A stretch of DNA of 64,000 nt, taken from Nemertoderma westbladi (taxonomy: Eukaryota; Xenacoelomorpha; Nemertodermatida; Nemertodermatidae). The stretch lies in contig JAUCBJ010004959.1 of NCBI GenBank assembly GCA_032718475.1, positions 1 through 64,000 of the forward strand, given 5' to 3'. Both the position numbers and the translations under genes were made by a program. Below, piece by piece: positions 45,041-56,200 of this stretch. Each line of letters starts with the position of its first letter. The first letter of the stretch is position 1. The notes under the pieces are model-generated. The model did not search any database. It saw nothing but the letters and a program-made list of their open reading frames with translations, and had not been told where the DNA came from.

Positions 45041-45180
45041 AATTCGTTTATTGTTTTGGTTAGATTCCAGCCCTTCTGTAACTTGTGTTATTGGTGAAAA
45101 CCTGGTATTCTTCACATGGGTGTAAATGCAAAGTGAAATATAACGGCAGAAAGTCAGGTATTCTTCACGTGGGCCCCATG
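45041..45180 (-). repeat. Core-and-phrase element (CAGGTATTCTTCAC phrase)
   Basis: Carries the shared core in minus orientation (GTTTATTGTTTTGGTTAGA ... TGTAACTTG, 45046-45085) followed by two copies of GGTATTCTTCACRTGGG at about 45103 and 45158. See the other cores at 34010, 34109, 47412 and 56043. Confidence 0.5.
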
Positions 45181-45348
45181 CCTAATAATAATAAAATTAT
45201 TAATAAAGTTCAAAGGCGCGTGGTCGGAATTGAGTTACTGTGGAAAGACTAAGGTGAAGAAGTGAGTTTTTGCATAGGCGTTTTTGTATAGGCACTATTA
45301 AAAGTTACTGGTGCAGTGTAGGTGAATGCTCGTTGACCGTATGTTTTT

Positions 45349-46906
45349 AAAACCCTATTAAACCCGGGGGGAGGTCAATATGACCCCCCACCCCATGGTT
45401 TTTTGATTATAATTCTGAAACAAACGCAGTTGGGAATCTGAAATTTTATGACTTTTCCTAAAAATCTATTGTCTTCCTAGTAGTGAAAACCGTTTCCAAA
45501 AATATTGGGTAGTTTTCGAGTTATAGCACCATTTTTTAACCCTACTTTTGGCACTTTTTTGAGACGTTTTTTGAAAATTTCATTTTATTAAATATGAATT
45601 GTTACATGTCTATTTTTGATTTACACCGGTTTTTTTGGTGTTAGCAATTGGATGGAATTCATATAAATTGATTTAGAAATTTCAAACATGTTTTTTTCGG
45701 CGGGTACCAAATTTTGGTGCCAGTACCAAATTTTGAAAGATGTCAATTTTGTAAATTGATTGTTTGAAACTTGTGTTTTACGCAATTGGGTTTTTTGGGG
45801 TTCTTGTTTCGATGGAATATATACGAGTTGCACCAAGCGTATCAAACTTGTATTTTTGGTGCTGCGTGCAAATTTTGGTGCTAGCACGAAATTTTGAAAA
45901 TCCATTCAATAGATAAAATTGCTTGTGACAATTTATTTCTTGCGTTTTAGATGTTTATGGCTGTTCTGAATTCAATGCAATATATAATTATCGAACTAGA
46001 CATATCAAACTTGTATTATTCGGAAGTGGGTGCAAAATGTGGTGCTACCAACAAATTTTGAAAACCATCAAATATATCAATTGATTGTGTCATCTTGTTT
46101 CTTGCGTTATACGGGTTTGTTAGGGTTCTGAATTCAATGGAAGCAGTAAAAATTTCATAAGAGTTTTCAAACTTGTATTTTTCGATGGTGAAAATTGTTA
46201 TGCCAGCACCAAATTTTAGAAAATAAGCAATTTGATCAGTAGATAGTATCATCTTGTTTCTTGCGTTATACGGGTTTATGAAGGTCCTGAATCCGATGGA
46301 ATCAATAAAAACAGCACTGGACATCGCAAACTTGTACTTTTTGGTGATGGGTACGAAATTTGGTGCTAGCAACAAAATTTGCCAGATGTCGCCGAAAGAT
46401 ACAAGTAGCAATGAGCTGGCATATTAGAAATGTATTCCATTAGAATCAGCGCCCTAGAAAACCTGAATATGTGAATTTATAGCATCGTATAAGTGAATTA
46501 AAAATTTTATGTTCTATCTGAAAAGTGCTGGTTACTTATTTTTTTAAGTTTTTTCCTACTCAGAGAGGACTAAACCGTCATTTATTGTAATCATATCATT
46601 TTTAAATATTTTTAAATGTATTTTGCGCCCCAGAAAACCTGTATTGAGAAACAATTAGCCGAAAAGTGTAACTTTCAAATTTTGTGAAAATTGTGCACTA
46701 CTTGTTATTTTGGTGCTGCAATAAAACCACCCAGTACATTTTTTCGAAATTTTTTTTTCGGTCGGATCCAGACTAGTGATACCTACGTACAAACAAAAAA
46801 TCAGATGTTTTCGTAAAATTTGTAGATTGGGTGGGTCAATATGACCCCCCCCCCCCCCCCCCCGGTATTTGTACAACATTTTATAGCCCGGTACTAATAG
46901 GGTTAA
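45349..46906. mobile_element. piggyBac-like non-autonomous element, copy 2
   Basis: Diverged full-length copy of the element at 36863-38427 in the same orientation: same CCCTATTA inverted ends, same GGTCAATATGACCCC palindromes and the same internal NGCTAGCN repeats. The right side ends in TTAA; the left flank reads AAAA, so the left TTAA has mutated. Confidence 0.75.
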
Positions 46907-47254
46907 GTTAAATTTGGGTACAATTAGAGTCAATAGTTGTTGTGTGCGGGTTGGGTTATTATTTGGCATCAATATGTCAAGATTGTATTCGGGACTGAGT
47001 TTGATAATGGCTTTCCATGTGATTGAGCAATCTTGTATTTGATCCTATATCTTACTGGTAACCAGTGTAGTTCTTTAGTGTAGATTTTTAATGATCCTAG
47101 CGCAGTTATCCTGGGCAACTTGTAGAAAAGTATACCCACGTATGCAATAGTAGTAGACTAGTAGTATTATTATATTCGCATTGCATTGTTGTCGAGTTAC
47201 TTTATGAGATAAACAAAACGTTGCAGAATATGGTGCATTTATGAAATAGAACAC
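46907..47254. other. Non-coding interval
   Basis: No gene or recognisable element seen. Confidence 0.4.
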
Positions 47255-47560
47255 TGTAAATGGCCTGCAGCAATGGCAGATAGGAGGAACTGGACGTAGA
47301 TAGGGGGGGACTGGACGTATTAAAAATTCATCCCTCTCCAGGGGAAATTGGACTTCAAATAACAGCGGATTACTCTCAAAAATAAAACTGTATCCTGTTC
47401 TATTGTATTTAGTTTATTGTTTTGGTCGATGGTTAATAACGTGCCATTGTAACATGTTCCTTAGAGAATTTTACATTGAGGCGGGATATTAATTCGCCAA
47501 GATGGGATTTGCGTCCGTTTCCCCCATTGTCTCAGCAAAGGACGCAAATACATGCAACAT
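47255..47560 (-). repeat. Core-and-phrase element (ACTGGACGTA phrase)
   Basis: Two direct copies of AGATAGGNGGNACTGGACGT at 47278-47312, a minus-strand core (GTTTATTGTTTTGGT ... TGTAACATGTTCCTT, 47412-47463), and an inverted pair TTTGCGTCC / GGACGCAAA near 47508 and 47539. Confidence 0.45.
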
Positions 47561-47619
47561 TCGCCACATTGCCTCATATTGTCTCATATTATTAACTCGT
47601 GGATCAGGTTAGGTACGGT

Positions 47620-49535
47620 ACCAGACCTCTTTGGTAAAACTATTATAACAACACTTCACAAGGGTCGGGATCGCCTCCTCACTTCCTCCTATCGCCTTAT
47701 CGCACTATCTCCACTGTAAGTATCTTTGCGAAAATTGTTGAATCCATTATTCTCAGAGAGGTCCTTAACACGTGTGATCTCATTTCAACTTCCCAGATGG
47801 CCTAACAATTTAAATTAGGCTCAGATATTTGTCCTATACATTATACAATATTTGAATGTCTTGAGTTTCAACGCTAAAGGGGTCAAACTGTGAATTTTTC
47901 AAACTGTGAATTCCGATGGTTATGTATATAGTATCAACAACATGTGGCTTGGCGCGATTGCATATGCCGACGACTTACTCATCATAGAGAATTCGCCTTC
48001 CAAAATAGAACATCAAGTGCAATTGATTACCAGCAAACTCAACATTATTCACATGAGTGTCGAGAGCAGTAAATCCAAGTGGTCTTACATATGGTCACGG
48101 CCACCGTCCTACATATGGTCACGGTCACCGTCCTACATATGGTCACGGTCACCGTCCTACATATGGTCACGGTCACCGTCCTACATATGGTCACGGCCAC
48201 CGTCCTACATATGGTCACGGTCACCGTCCTACATATGGTCACGGTCACCGTCCTACATATGGTCACGGTCACCGTCCTACATATGGTCACGGCCACCGTC
48301 CTACATATGGTCACGGTCACCGTCCTACATATGGTCACGGCCACCGTCCTACATATGGTCACGGTCACCGCCCTACATATGGTCACGGTCACCGTCCTAC
48401 ATATGGTCACGGTCACCGTCATCATACAGCAAATATACCAACTCTAATAATCATGAACGGCACATTTCACCTTCATTAACCTTTCGCGGTTGTAAAATTA
48501 ACTCCCAGTCAAACTATATTGTGGGGGAATTCATTCGAGCAATCATATCCTTATCCGCTACGTTTCAAATTAATAGCTGGACCGGTGGCTCGACATTGGG
48601 TCCCTTCTGTGGAATGCTCTAGCTATCCCCGCTATCACATACAGTAAGAAGTTTTTAATTGGGTCGACATCCCCCACAAAGCTTGATGATGTCGATGTGG
48701 TGTTTAGGAATGCACTTCGTGCTTTACTGAATGAAGGAACAGTAATGATATCACCTACAATCTCCTTCACAGTAAACCTATACCACTGGTAGATAGGAAG
48801 GGAAACTGGAGGCATATTCTGAATGTATTTTCTGTACCCTTAGAGTGTCGCATTGTTCAAACACCATGCTACAAACCATTTTAAGAATTTCTCTTCAACT
48901 TAACCCAAACACCAAACCCAGGTACATTGGTCTTGGGAGCACAAGTGCCTCGACGCATAACCGATGTCGCACATCAACTCACTCCTTACATACAATTACA
49001 CCAAACAAAACCTTTTAGGTCGCATGCAACCAGGACCGCTCTCCTCTGGGGAGCTTGTCTTGTCAAATGTTCATTCATATCGAACTGTTTCAACCATCAC
49101 TTCCTACATTAAGAGTCCACTAGGATATCGATTGTGCAGTTTTTATTTTATTTTCTTTTTTGTTTTGTTTCTTTTTAAGATATGATTGATTATTCCGAGG
49201 GGATTGGTAGTTGGATTTAAACCTACTGGATCACACATTGTTGTTTAATTCATTAGGATTAGAGTGTATTATTTTTCGAAACTTTCACAAGTATGCTATT
49301 TGGATCATTCAATGTTCAGGATTAGGACAATTTTACCAGCAATATATAATTCTATGTCAAACCATTTTACTCCGCAGTTCCTATATAATATTTTACCGTA
49401 TTGTAGTGCAGTCAGACTATCTTACTCACGCTGCACTCACACCATGTACTATGGTACGTTGTAACTAATATTATACAAAACGTCATTAATAAATGCCGGC
49501 TTGACGGGGCGCACCAAGTGAAATGAAATGAAATT
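47620..49535 (+). pseudogene. Decayed non-LTR retrotransposon with embedded minisatellite
   Basis: RT pieces in order: SPYRTISTVSIFAKIVESII (about 47660-47760), then AIAYADDLLIIENSP (about 47950-48000) with the YADD catalytic box, and after a minisatellite WNALAIPAITYSKK and KLDDVDVVFRNALRALLNEG (about 48610-48740). Ends with AATAAATGCCGG and a GAAATGAAATGAAAT tail at about 49485-49535. Multiple frameshifts and a large deletion between the first and second piece. Different LINE family from the 41700-42690 copy. Confidence 0.75.
48085..48425. repeat. 24-base minisatellite inside LINE RT
   Basis: About 14 units of TCCTACATATGGTCACGG plus a variable TCACCG/CCACCG, translating to SYIWSRSP in the LINE frame. 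It begins directly after the post-YADD segment (SSKSKW). Confidence 0.95.
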
Positions 49536-50498
49536 AATTATTATCAAATATGAATATACATTTTGACAAGTAAATCTATATAATAATGATATTTTTTATT
49601 AAATTCTAGCATATTAATTACGCGTAATGAAGAAACAAGATGTAGCATTTTAAAAGCTCAACTAAATATTAATTAATATTCTAGAATAAAGACAAAAAAA
49701 GGACTATTATTCAATAAAAAAAAGTAAGCGGAAAACAGAGTTTTTTTTCACTCACTTCAATTTAGCGAAATTCAACTATTCTGTCTGAGTGGTTGAGTTT
49801 TACAAGAGTTAGCAGGTTTTTAGCACAAGCGAAGCGAGTGTTAAAATACCAACGAGTGGAAATTCAACACACAAGGGCAGAATATCTGAATTTCGCTAAA
49901 GAAAATAAGTGGAAAATAGTGTTTACTGTTACGTTTTTATATCGAATATATTGTTTTATTTGAAAAAAAATATCACCAGCGTTATCAATGTTTACGACGT
50001 ATAAAATTACTATATTTTAATACGGAATCTCAAATCTTAAATAAATACATAGCTAGCTGTACGTACTGTAAGCTACCCGACAAGCCTCGGTCTACATCAT
50101 TATAATCATTATGCACCAGGAACTTACTCAATGATATGAAAGTATGTATCAATTTGATTATATTGTGTATTAAATAGTTCATAATAAAAAAAAAAATAAA
50201 TAAAAAAAAATTTGTTAAAAAAGGTAAAAAATTAGTTTAAAAAAAAGTAAAAAAATAAAAATTAGTTAAAAAAAGTTAAAAATTTGTTTAAAAAATACTT
50301 TTTTTAACTAATTTTCTGGAAATTAGTAAAAAAAAGTTAGATTAATTAACTCAATTTTAAAAATATTAGTGAGAAAAAGAGTCTTTTTCAAATAATACAA
50401 TAGAATATAATATAGCGATTTTCGTCTCAAAATTAGTATTTGGATATTCTCTTTGGCATTTTTTAGTAGTATTGTTCAAGTATTTTTCTAAAAATGGT
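49536..50498. other. AT-rich interval with an inverted-repeat remnant
   Basis: At 49728-49935 the words TTTAGCGAAATTCA and its complement form inverted ends around AACGAGTGGAAA; a related piece lies near 55135-55205. 50180-50350 is A/T low-complexity with GTTAAAAAAAG words. No gene. Confidence 0.5.
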
Positions 50499-51095
50499 TG
50501 TGGGGTGAGCAACGAAGTGAGCGAAGCATTAGCATATGGGTGCCATTAATGAGTTGTCTGTAGTCGTCGTCGCCTGTTGTCGTCGTCGTAAATTTTTGAT
50601 CGCTAATAACTCGTCATTCCTTGATGAAATTAAACGACACTTGGTACGTATGTAGTCCGGCAAAAGTTTAGAAAGGATCGGAAGTTTGGTAAAAAAAACT
50701 AACGAACGCAACGAGTTTATAGTGGATACAAGTATCCATCTGCCATAAATCAGCAGTTACTCTAATAGTTTCAAGACTTTCCATAGTTATAAAGGTCGTT
50801 AGTCTCCGCTTAGGAAAATTATTACGAGGTTAATGAAGGAGAAGAGTATTATAAAACTAAAAATGGCATACTTCACTTAAATAGCCCTAGTTAGTAGGTT
50901 TACAAATGACAGTTACAGTGTGTAAGTGCAAACTGAAATGACCTCTGTTATAACAAATATTTTTTCGCAAACTTATAGCATCGCCATCACTCATATATAT
51001 TTTGGGAAAGACGGTTTTCGTATATCTAATACAGAGTTTAGTATACAGTACTTTCTATAGGCTCTCGTGTTGCGCGAAGGCCCCACGAACGTGTA
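50499..51095. mobile_element. Foldback MITE relative (GAAGTGAGCGAAGC family, copy 3)
   Basis: Left end AACGAAGTGAGCGAAGC with TTAGCATATGGG, right end TTGCGCGAAGGCCCCACG; internal words AAATTTTTGATCGCTAA match copy 1. Longest member seen. Confidence 0.55.
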
Positions 51096-51232
51096 TATAT
51101 GTACCAGGACGTGCTGTGCAAGTGCAATTGTACAAACTGCATTCTGAATTGTATCTACAATAGGCCTAATCCATCACCCGTAGGCTTACTCTCTCGATAT
51201 TGTAATTTTACTTATTGATAACAATCTATTAA

Positions 51233-51445
51233 ATATTTTATAATGAATCAACATTTGTATTGAAAGATAAATTTACTGGTGCCGGTGCCGGTATAATTAT
51301 AAAGAGAGAACCAACAGACTCCACCCCGTATTCTCTTGAAGTTAAACAAGAGAACAACGTTAACAGATCATGTCCCATCGAAGATCACAACAATTTTCCC
51401 TTTGGAGTAGATGTTGTCCCTGTACAGGGCAAATTCCACCATTGA
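51233..51445 (+). CDS. Possible upstream exon of zinc-finger gene
   Basis: Short open stretch encoding IIIKREPTD and LEVKQEN, two psi-K-x-E sumoylation motifs of the kind common at the N-termini of C2H2 zinc-finger proteins; VKSE occurs again in the exon at 53478. No ATG is in frame and splice sites are not clear, so it may be an internal exon or chance. Confidence 0.25.
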   Translation: MFYNESTFVLKDKFTGAGAGIIIKREPTDSTPYSLEVKQENNVNRSCPIEDHNNFPFGVDVVPVQGKFHH

Positions 51446-51816
51446 TGTACTGTAACACTTACGTCGGAAATAAAAAGTCATCTAATCGGCATAATTTTGG
51501 TATCAAAATGACGAGAAACAATGAAATTTGTAATAAAAGTGACGGATTTTTAATATTCTTGAGGGTAACAACTGGTTTTTCATTATTCAATATGAGGAAA
51601 TTTTTTTACGTATTTTCAAATTTGCAGAAATTAATCCATGTCATTTTTGACATAATCTTGTACTACCATTGAAATTGTCTGACTAAGACAGGTAATTACA
51701 CCAACCGAAAATTCAACATTTATTAGAAGCTATTGATGAAAAAAATTTGAATATAGACAGCGTAGCATTGTGTATTCAAAGTTTCAAAAATTTTAGATTT
51801 GGCCTACAGAATTATG

Positions 51817-53460
51817 TGAGTCCGTAACGAAAAGTACTTAAAGTTTTAATTTGGAGTACACCCCGCATGTACGGTATATTGCACTGATAATCATTTTCCT
51901 TTGGGTTTACAACCAATCAAAACCATCCATTAGGTCTCTATGTTCTGTATTGCAGCTGAAACGTTTAAGAACAGCGTTACGGACTCACACATTGTTCGTT
52001 ATGGACTCACCATGCGGTAGGTTAGGTAAGAATCATTCATTTTTTTATACAGTACATTATTCACGATGTAAACTGAAAGTATTCAGATCCTTTTAGTTTG
52101 ACAATTGTCCATCGACAGTACATTCGAACGTATTCATTCATACATCATACTACTGTACGACATTCTTCATTGCGCCCGTTTAATCCTTTAATCCTGTCTC
52201 TTACGTCTAATACTCACACTTCTGGTGCTGAAAGGGCCAAACGGCATATATCACCGATGACGGAAATTACTGACCAAGATGTTAAGTATGATACCCTCGA
52301 AGTTCCTCAAGATTTCATAAAACGAGTGAGCGAATGATGGATTGTGATACAAAAAAAAATCGTACGTTAGTACAGGGATTACGCACAAAGTCTCAATAAT
52401 TATTACCAGTGCGGTCCCCCCAGACCTACTGTATATTCCCCAAAGGAAACTCTAGTACTCATTTAGCTACCATTTACGGAAGGAAGAGATGCGCCCTGGC
52501 TAATAAGTCCCTTCATGGTCTTTAAAGTATTCGTGCCGAAACGAAAACTACCCTAGCCCCCACGATGGGATCGAAACCACGACCCAAGGAGAGATGTGAT
52601 TTCAATGCCACCGATTTAACCAACTACGCCAAGGTGGAATAACTTAAGTACAGTGATACATCGAAATACTGTTCAAAATTTATTTTTCAGTATAAAAAAT
52701 TTTCCGTGAACGTGGTATTTATGTTTTTAAAGAACTAGAAATTGGTCATTTTAACAAATTATGGTCATATGAACTTAGGATATTAAATATACACGAGTAC
52801 TATAATACACACACAAAATATGCCTACTCAATCTCATAGATATGATGTACCTTTATAACTTCATGAACAATACTAAAGATATATCTAATAGTGATTCTTA
52901 AGGTACATTGTGAAAGCGAAAGGTATATGAGCAATAAATATATTTATTGAATAAACACCATAAACATTCATTGGTCGTTACTCTTTTTGTCAACACAAAA
53001 TAACGAGTGCATAACGATTTCAAGTGTGAGTCCGTAACATTTTTTTCTGTGAGTCCGTAACGAACAATTTCTCTGTAAATGAGGTTTACCACCATATGTT
53101 TCTGCTATTCACTTACAAATTTACAAAATTTGATGTATCTACCTCGCATTGTGAAAGTTATAACGTATGGCGTTAAACATTTCAAGAGAATTTGTCAAAA
53201 TAAAATTGTGTAATTTTTCTTTGTCCATTTGCATTTGAGTCCGTAACGGGCACTATATTTACAATATCCTATGAATCAACTGAGATACAACTCTTTTTTT
53301 ATAAGTCAAAGTAAAGATGTACCATTAATCCATCAGCCACTATAGCTAATTGTTATTTCTATTGTAAAGTTGTTAATTAAATATGTCAAATTCGAAAATA
53401 AAATTTAAAATTTTCGAAAAAAAAATTTGAAAATTTCGTTCGAATGTGAGTCCGTAACGA
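51817..53460. repeat. Region with repeated GTGAGTCCGTAACG phrase
   Basis: The 14-base phrase or near copies occur at about 51817, 53027, 53053, 53236 and 53446 forward, and at about 51981 and 51999 reverse-complemented. Inverted pairs suggest one or more foldback elements; the region otherwise holds a SINE and no convincing exon. Confidence 0.5.
52380..52640 (-). mobile_element. tRNA-derived SINE (minus strand)
   Basis: On the minus strand an A box TGGCGTAGTTGG (52631-52620) and a B box GGTTTCGATCCC (52578-52567) stand about 41 bases apart, as in RNA polymerase III promoters of tRNA genes. The acceptor stem does not pair, and a non-tRNA body follows towards about 52380, so this is a SINE head rather than a tRNA gene. 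The far end is not defined. Confidence 0.6.
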
Positions 53461-53477
53461 TGGAATTGCCCTACTAG

Positions 53478-54520
53478 ATGACGAAGATATTTCTTATGAA
53501 CCATCTGGAGATTCTCTTGTTGTCGAAAAACGGGAAAACGACAGCCCAAATTGTTCGTATGGTAGGCCTATTGAAACTGAAGATGCAGACATTCATGGTC
53601 ATCAATCTGCTTCTGGGTTGCAGTTTATCAGTGTAAAATCTGAAGGTTGTTTTTTATTTTCTGAGTCATTAGCAGAAACTTTAACTTTTATAGAACAATT
53701 TAACGTTGCTGGTACCTCTCGTGACAACGTTGATCTTTACAGAACTACTGAACCGACAATCAGTAGTGCAACAACAGAATCAGATATTTCTAGTAAAACT
53801 ATTGGGGAGTTGGTATTTTCTTCAGGTACCAGTTACTGCTTCTTTTGCAATCAATTACATTAATGACAAAGGACATTTAGAGCGACATATAAAATCCGTT
53901 CATAAAGAAGTCAAGAATAAGTATAAATGCGATTATTGTGAGAAACGTTTTAGACGCAAGGATTATATAAAGATGCATGTTGACGCTATCCATAAACTTC
54001 ACAAACATAAGTGCGGTTATTGTACCTGTAATAAGGAATTCAGCCAGCAAGGCAAGCTAAACATCCATGTTAACTACATTCATAAAGATATCAGGTGTAC
54101 AGTAGGTGTTTTGATTGTGGAAAATCATTTGCTACAAAAGCCGTTCTAAAACAACATGTCGACTCTGTCCATAAAAAGATGCCAAACATAAATGTCGCTA
54201 TTGTACAGTAATAAAAAATTCACCCAGCAAGGCCGTCTAAACACTCATATCAATAGCTTTCATAATTAAATTATACGTTCGGTTATTGTAATAAAGAATT
54301 CAGCCAGCAAGGCTGTCTAAATACTCATGTCAACTACTTTCATAAAGATATCAAGTACAGCTGCTTTGATTTTCGGAAATCATTTGGAACAAAAAGCAAT
54401 CTAAAACGACATGTCAACTTTATCCATAAACATATCAAACATAAGTGCCGCTATTGTAATAAAGGATTCAGTCGGCAAGGCAATCTAAAGACCCACATCA
54501 ACTCTGTTCATAAGTCTTAA
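53478..54520 (+). pseudogene. C2H2 zinc-finger gene broken by frameshifts
   Basis: An acidic leader (DDEDISYEPSGDSLVVEK, later FISVKSEGC with a psi-K-x-E motif) runs into about eight C2H2 fingers. Seen in order: CFFCNQLH then, one frame over, HLERHIKSVH; CDYCEKRFRRKDYIKMH; CGYCTCNKEFSQQGKLNIH (two extra residues after the second Cys); in another frame CFDCGKSFATKAVLKQH; CRYC with a frameshift; an incomplete finger with GYCNKEFSQQGCLNTH; CFDFRKSFGTKSNLKRH (second Cys lost); CRYCNKGFSRQGNLKTH ending HKS and a stop. At least three single-base frameshifts. A dead DNA-binding gene, or a live gene with base-calling errors. Confidence 0.75.
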
Positions 54521-55909
54521 GGTTAAATTACAATATGTAGGGAACAATAGTTACTTCCTTTATTATTATAAGTTTATGTGGCGATTTTAATTGTTCCAAG
54601 TTCTTCGTGTTCCGACCGGGTCTAGGCTAGTGCTGTGAACTAAAGGAAAAATCGAAATTGATCTTTTGATCAGAAATTGTCTTTGGCATCTTTTCCAAAC
54701 TGAAACTTTTTTTTAAACTGAAGCTGGAATTAGAACTGAATTCCACAGAAAACTGAAGATATTATTAATGTTCCAAGGTCATGGTGTTCCGACCGTGTCT
54801 ACTGTAGACTAGTGTTGCGAACTAAAACTGAATTTTTTTTAGAATTTTTTCTGAACTGAAACTTATTTTTTTTAAACTAAAACTGGAACTATATCTGAAA
54901 CTGGCTACTTTACTGATAATGGAAATAGAACTGAATTGGAATTCTCTAACATTTAAAAATGAAAGTATATTTTATATATTAGGAAAAAAGAAGTATAGTA
55001 CAATGATACAAGTACAATGATTGCAGTGTTTGTAAACACAGTTTTAAAAAAAAAAAAATTTAATTTGATTTCTTCTGTAAATTATTACTCAATAAAATAC
55101 AAAACAAAGTATTGGAAAGAGAATTATTTTTTCTAAAAATAGCAACGAGTGCGAAATGCAATCAATACATCTGGACAGAAGAATATCGGAATTTTTTTTC
55201 TTGGAAATAATGAGTGATTTACTTTCCGGATACCGAGCGAGATCATGTTTACAGAGGCATCAGGGATAAGTGTTATTTTATTTTCATGATTAATAATTAA
55301 ATGGCTGCCATCGGGCGGTGACTTTCAAATCATTATCAACCAATCGGGTTCCATCATCTATTTATATACCGGCACTGTATTAAGAATAAAGTTGCAAAGT
55401 GTGGTGAATCTAGAACTTAAAGTAAATTGAAACTTTTTTTTTGGTAACTGTAACTGAATTACCGGAGTGGTTTATTTGAACTGAAACATGAACTGAATTT
55501 GAATATTTTTTTGGAAACTGCAACTTTAATTATTGTAGGGCCTACTCTCCATTATTTTACAAGCAATAGACTACAGTTGTTTAGGCCCACATGTCAAAGA
55601 TACAGTCGTGTCTCAAAGTGCATCTGTTCTTTGAGATTCTCTCAAAGAATTAAAAGTGTCTCAAAGTTCTAAAAGTGGTCCAAGAAATGACAAACTGACC
55701 TCAAATATTTCAATGTAAATCAAAGTCCTGTCTGTCTGTCATTTCAAAACTTCCCTTTCTGAAACTGTTGGGGGCTATCGGAATGTGATACCCTATCTAC
55801 TGTAGGACTATAGGCATATTAATGTACATGGCCTACTGTATTTCGGTTTAAATCTATATTGCTCGGTTTAGCCCACAGAGCCTTGACCTGTTGGGTGCAA
55901 TCTTCGCTC
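54521..55909. other. Non-coding interval
   Basis: Two diverged copies of a block with GTTCCGACCGTGTCTA (about 54610 and 54790), degenerate AACTGAAACT words (54650-55520), an inverted-repeat remnant near 55135-55205 and TCTCAAAG repeats near 55610-55680. No gene seen. Confidence 0.5.
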
Positions 55910-56200
55910 CCGGGAAATCTTCTCCGGCGTCCAATTTCGCCTGCATCCAATCTTCGCCCGGAACAAACCTTCGCCCGCAGGCAATCTTCGCCCTATACGA
56001 TTTGCGTTAGTACTGTATAACCATTTTAGTTACCAATTGAGGGAAAGGGGCAGGTTACAAAGACGGCTGTTTCTAACCAAAATAATAATTGTTTATTGGT
56101 CTAAGATTGCCTTTAGGCAAATGTTTCCGTCGGTCGATAGTGTGTTATTTTTAGGGCGAAGATTGCTCGCGGGCGAAGTTTGCTGCGTACCCCTTTAACC
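55910..56200 (+). repeat. Core-and-phrase element (AATCTTCGCCC phrase)
   Basis: Six forward, partly diverged copies of CAATCTTCGCCC at about 55913-55993, a core at 56043-56085 (CAGGTTACAAAGACGGC, TAACCAAAATAATAA), then reverse-complement phrases GGGCGAAGATTGC and GGGCGAAGTTTGC at about 56154-56190. The inverted arms fold back around the core. Confidence 0.6.

Noticed and set aside
48045-48479. Repeat proteins in three frames (TVTICR, YGHGHRP, SYIWSRSP)
   Set aside because: All are readings of the 24-base minisatellite inside a dead LINE.
52098-52337. 79-residue frame ending DTLEVPQDFIKRVSE as a gene
   Set aside because: The second half looks protein-like, but the first half is low-complexity; no splice context or homology can be stated.
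52555-52640. True tRNA gene on the minus strand
   Set aside because: A and B boxes are good, but the acceptor ends do not pair and a non-tRNA body follows.
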